Translations under genes and position numbers: made by a program
Shown: one piece after another, positions 31,931 through 31,951 of the stretch
Numbering within the stretch: the stretch's first letter is position 1
Layout: each line of letters starts with the position of its first letter
The notes under the pieces: generated by a model
Database searches by the model: none
What the model was told of the DNA's origin: nothing
What the model saw: only the letters and a program-made list of their open reading frames with translations
DNA from: Entrophospora sp. SA101
Taxonomy: Eukaryota > Glomeromycota > Glomeromycetes > Entrophosporales > Entrophosporaceae
Direction: 5' to 3'
Assembly: GCA_958430865.1 (NCBI GenBank)
Contig: CAUDNR010000419.1
Location: 1-31,951 of the forward strand
Length of the DNA: 31,951 nucleotides

Positions 31931-31951
31931 ATAACAAATGTTACATAAAAC

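Noticed and set aside
1..31951. CRISPR arrays, tRNA or rRNA genes, bacterial operons or viral genes
   Set aside because: None was seen; the 16-bp iterated units at 7971-8076 lack spacers and are transposon-end repeats.
31005..31951. Firm claim of bacterial endosymbiont origin
   Set aside because: No ribosome-binding site, recognisable bacterial domain or decisive codon evidence is visible; listed only as a hypothesis.

Overview
The window looks like nuclear DNA of an arbuscular mycorrhizal fungus (Glomeromycotina, Rhizophagus-like). It is very AT-rich, genes are split by many short GT-AG introns with branch-point-like CTAAT/TTAAC sequences, proteins are rich in Asn/Gln/Ser, and there are abundant small inverted-repeat elements. 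The genus is an inference from style. There is one 10-base N gap (15307-15316), so this is a scaffold.

Left part (1-7.8 kb): the 3' part of an HSA-domain gene of the Eaf1/Vid21 (NuA4) type, with a GC-AG intron; a six-exon gene for an RGG/GW-rich protein; and a complete five-exon nicotinamide riboside kinase gene. These are followed by a 172-bp tandem repeat and an orphan first exon. From 7.93 to 9.4 kb lies a stack of inverted-repeat elements: a fold-back element with a pogo-like MITE nested inside, then a ~715-bp TIR element whose right end carries a signal-peptide exon and a splice donor.

Middle: a ~6.1-kb segment (8688-14827) occurs again at 22036-28165 with a constant offset of 13,338 bases over most of its length. 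Each copy holds the TIR element with a small secreted-peptide gene and a 767-aa single-pass membrane protein gene. The left edge of the duplication coincides with the TIR element end. The right edge falls inside codon 6 of the NIPA-type magnesium transporter gene, so only the right copy leads into a complete transporter (28149-30149); the left copy ends as an orphan promoter. Between the copies are the 3' end of a SUZ-C-motif gene (cut by the N gap), a complete seven-exon LUC7 (U1 snRNP) gene, and a 3-kb stretch of three decayed minus-strand genes: a Utp13-domain remnant, an unrecognised gene with a probable 11-nt microexon, and a frameshifted unrecognised gene.

Right end (30.8-31.95 kb): a repeat shared in inverted orientation with the sequence just after the N gap, then a compact tail-to-tail pair of unrecognised, partly frameshifted genes unlike the intron-rich genes to their left. 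There is no operon-like organisation. The housekeeping genes (chromatin, splicing, NAD salvage, Mg2+ transport) appear functionally unrelated. The region is mainly notable for its rearrangement history.
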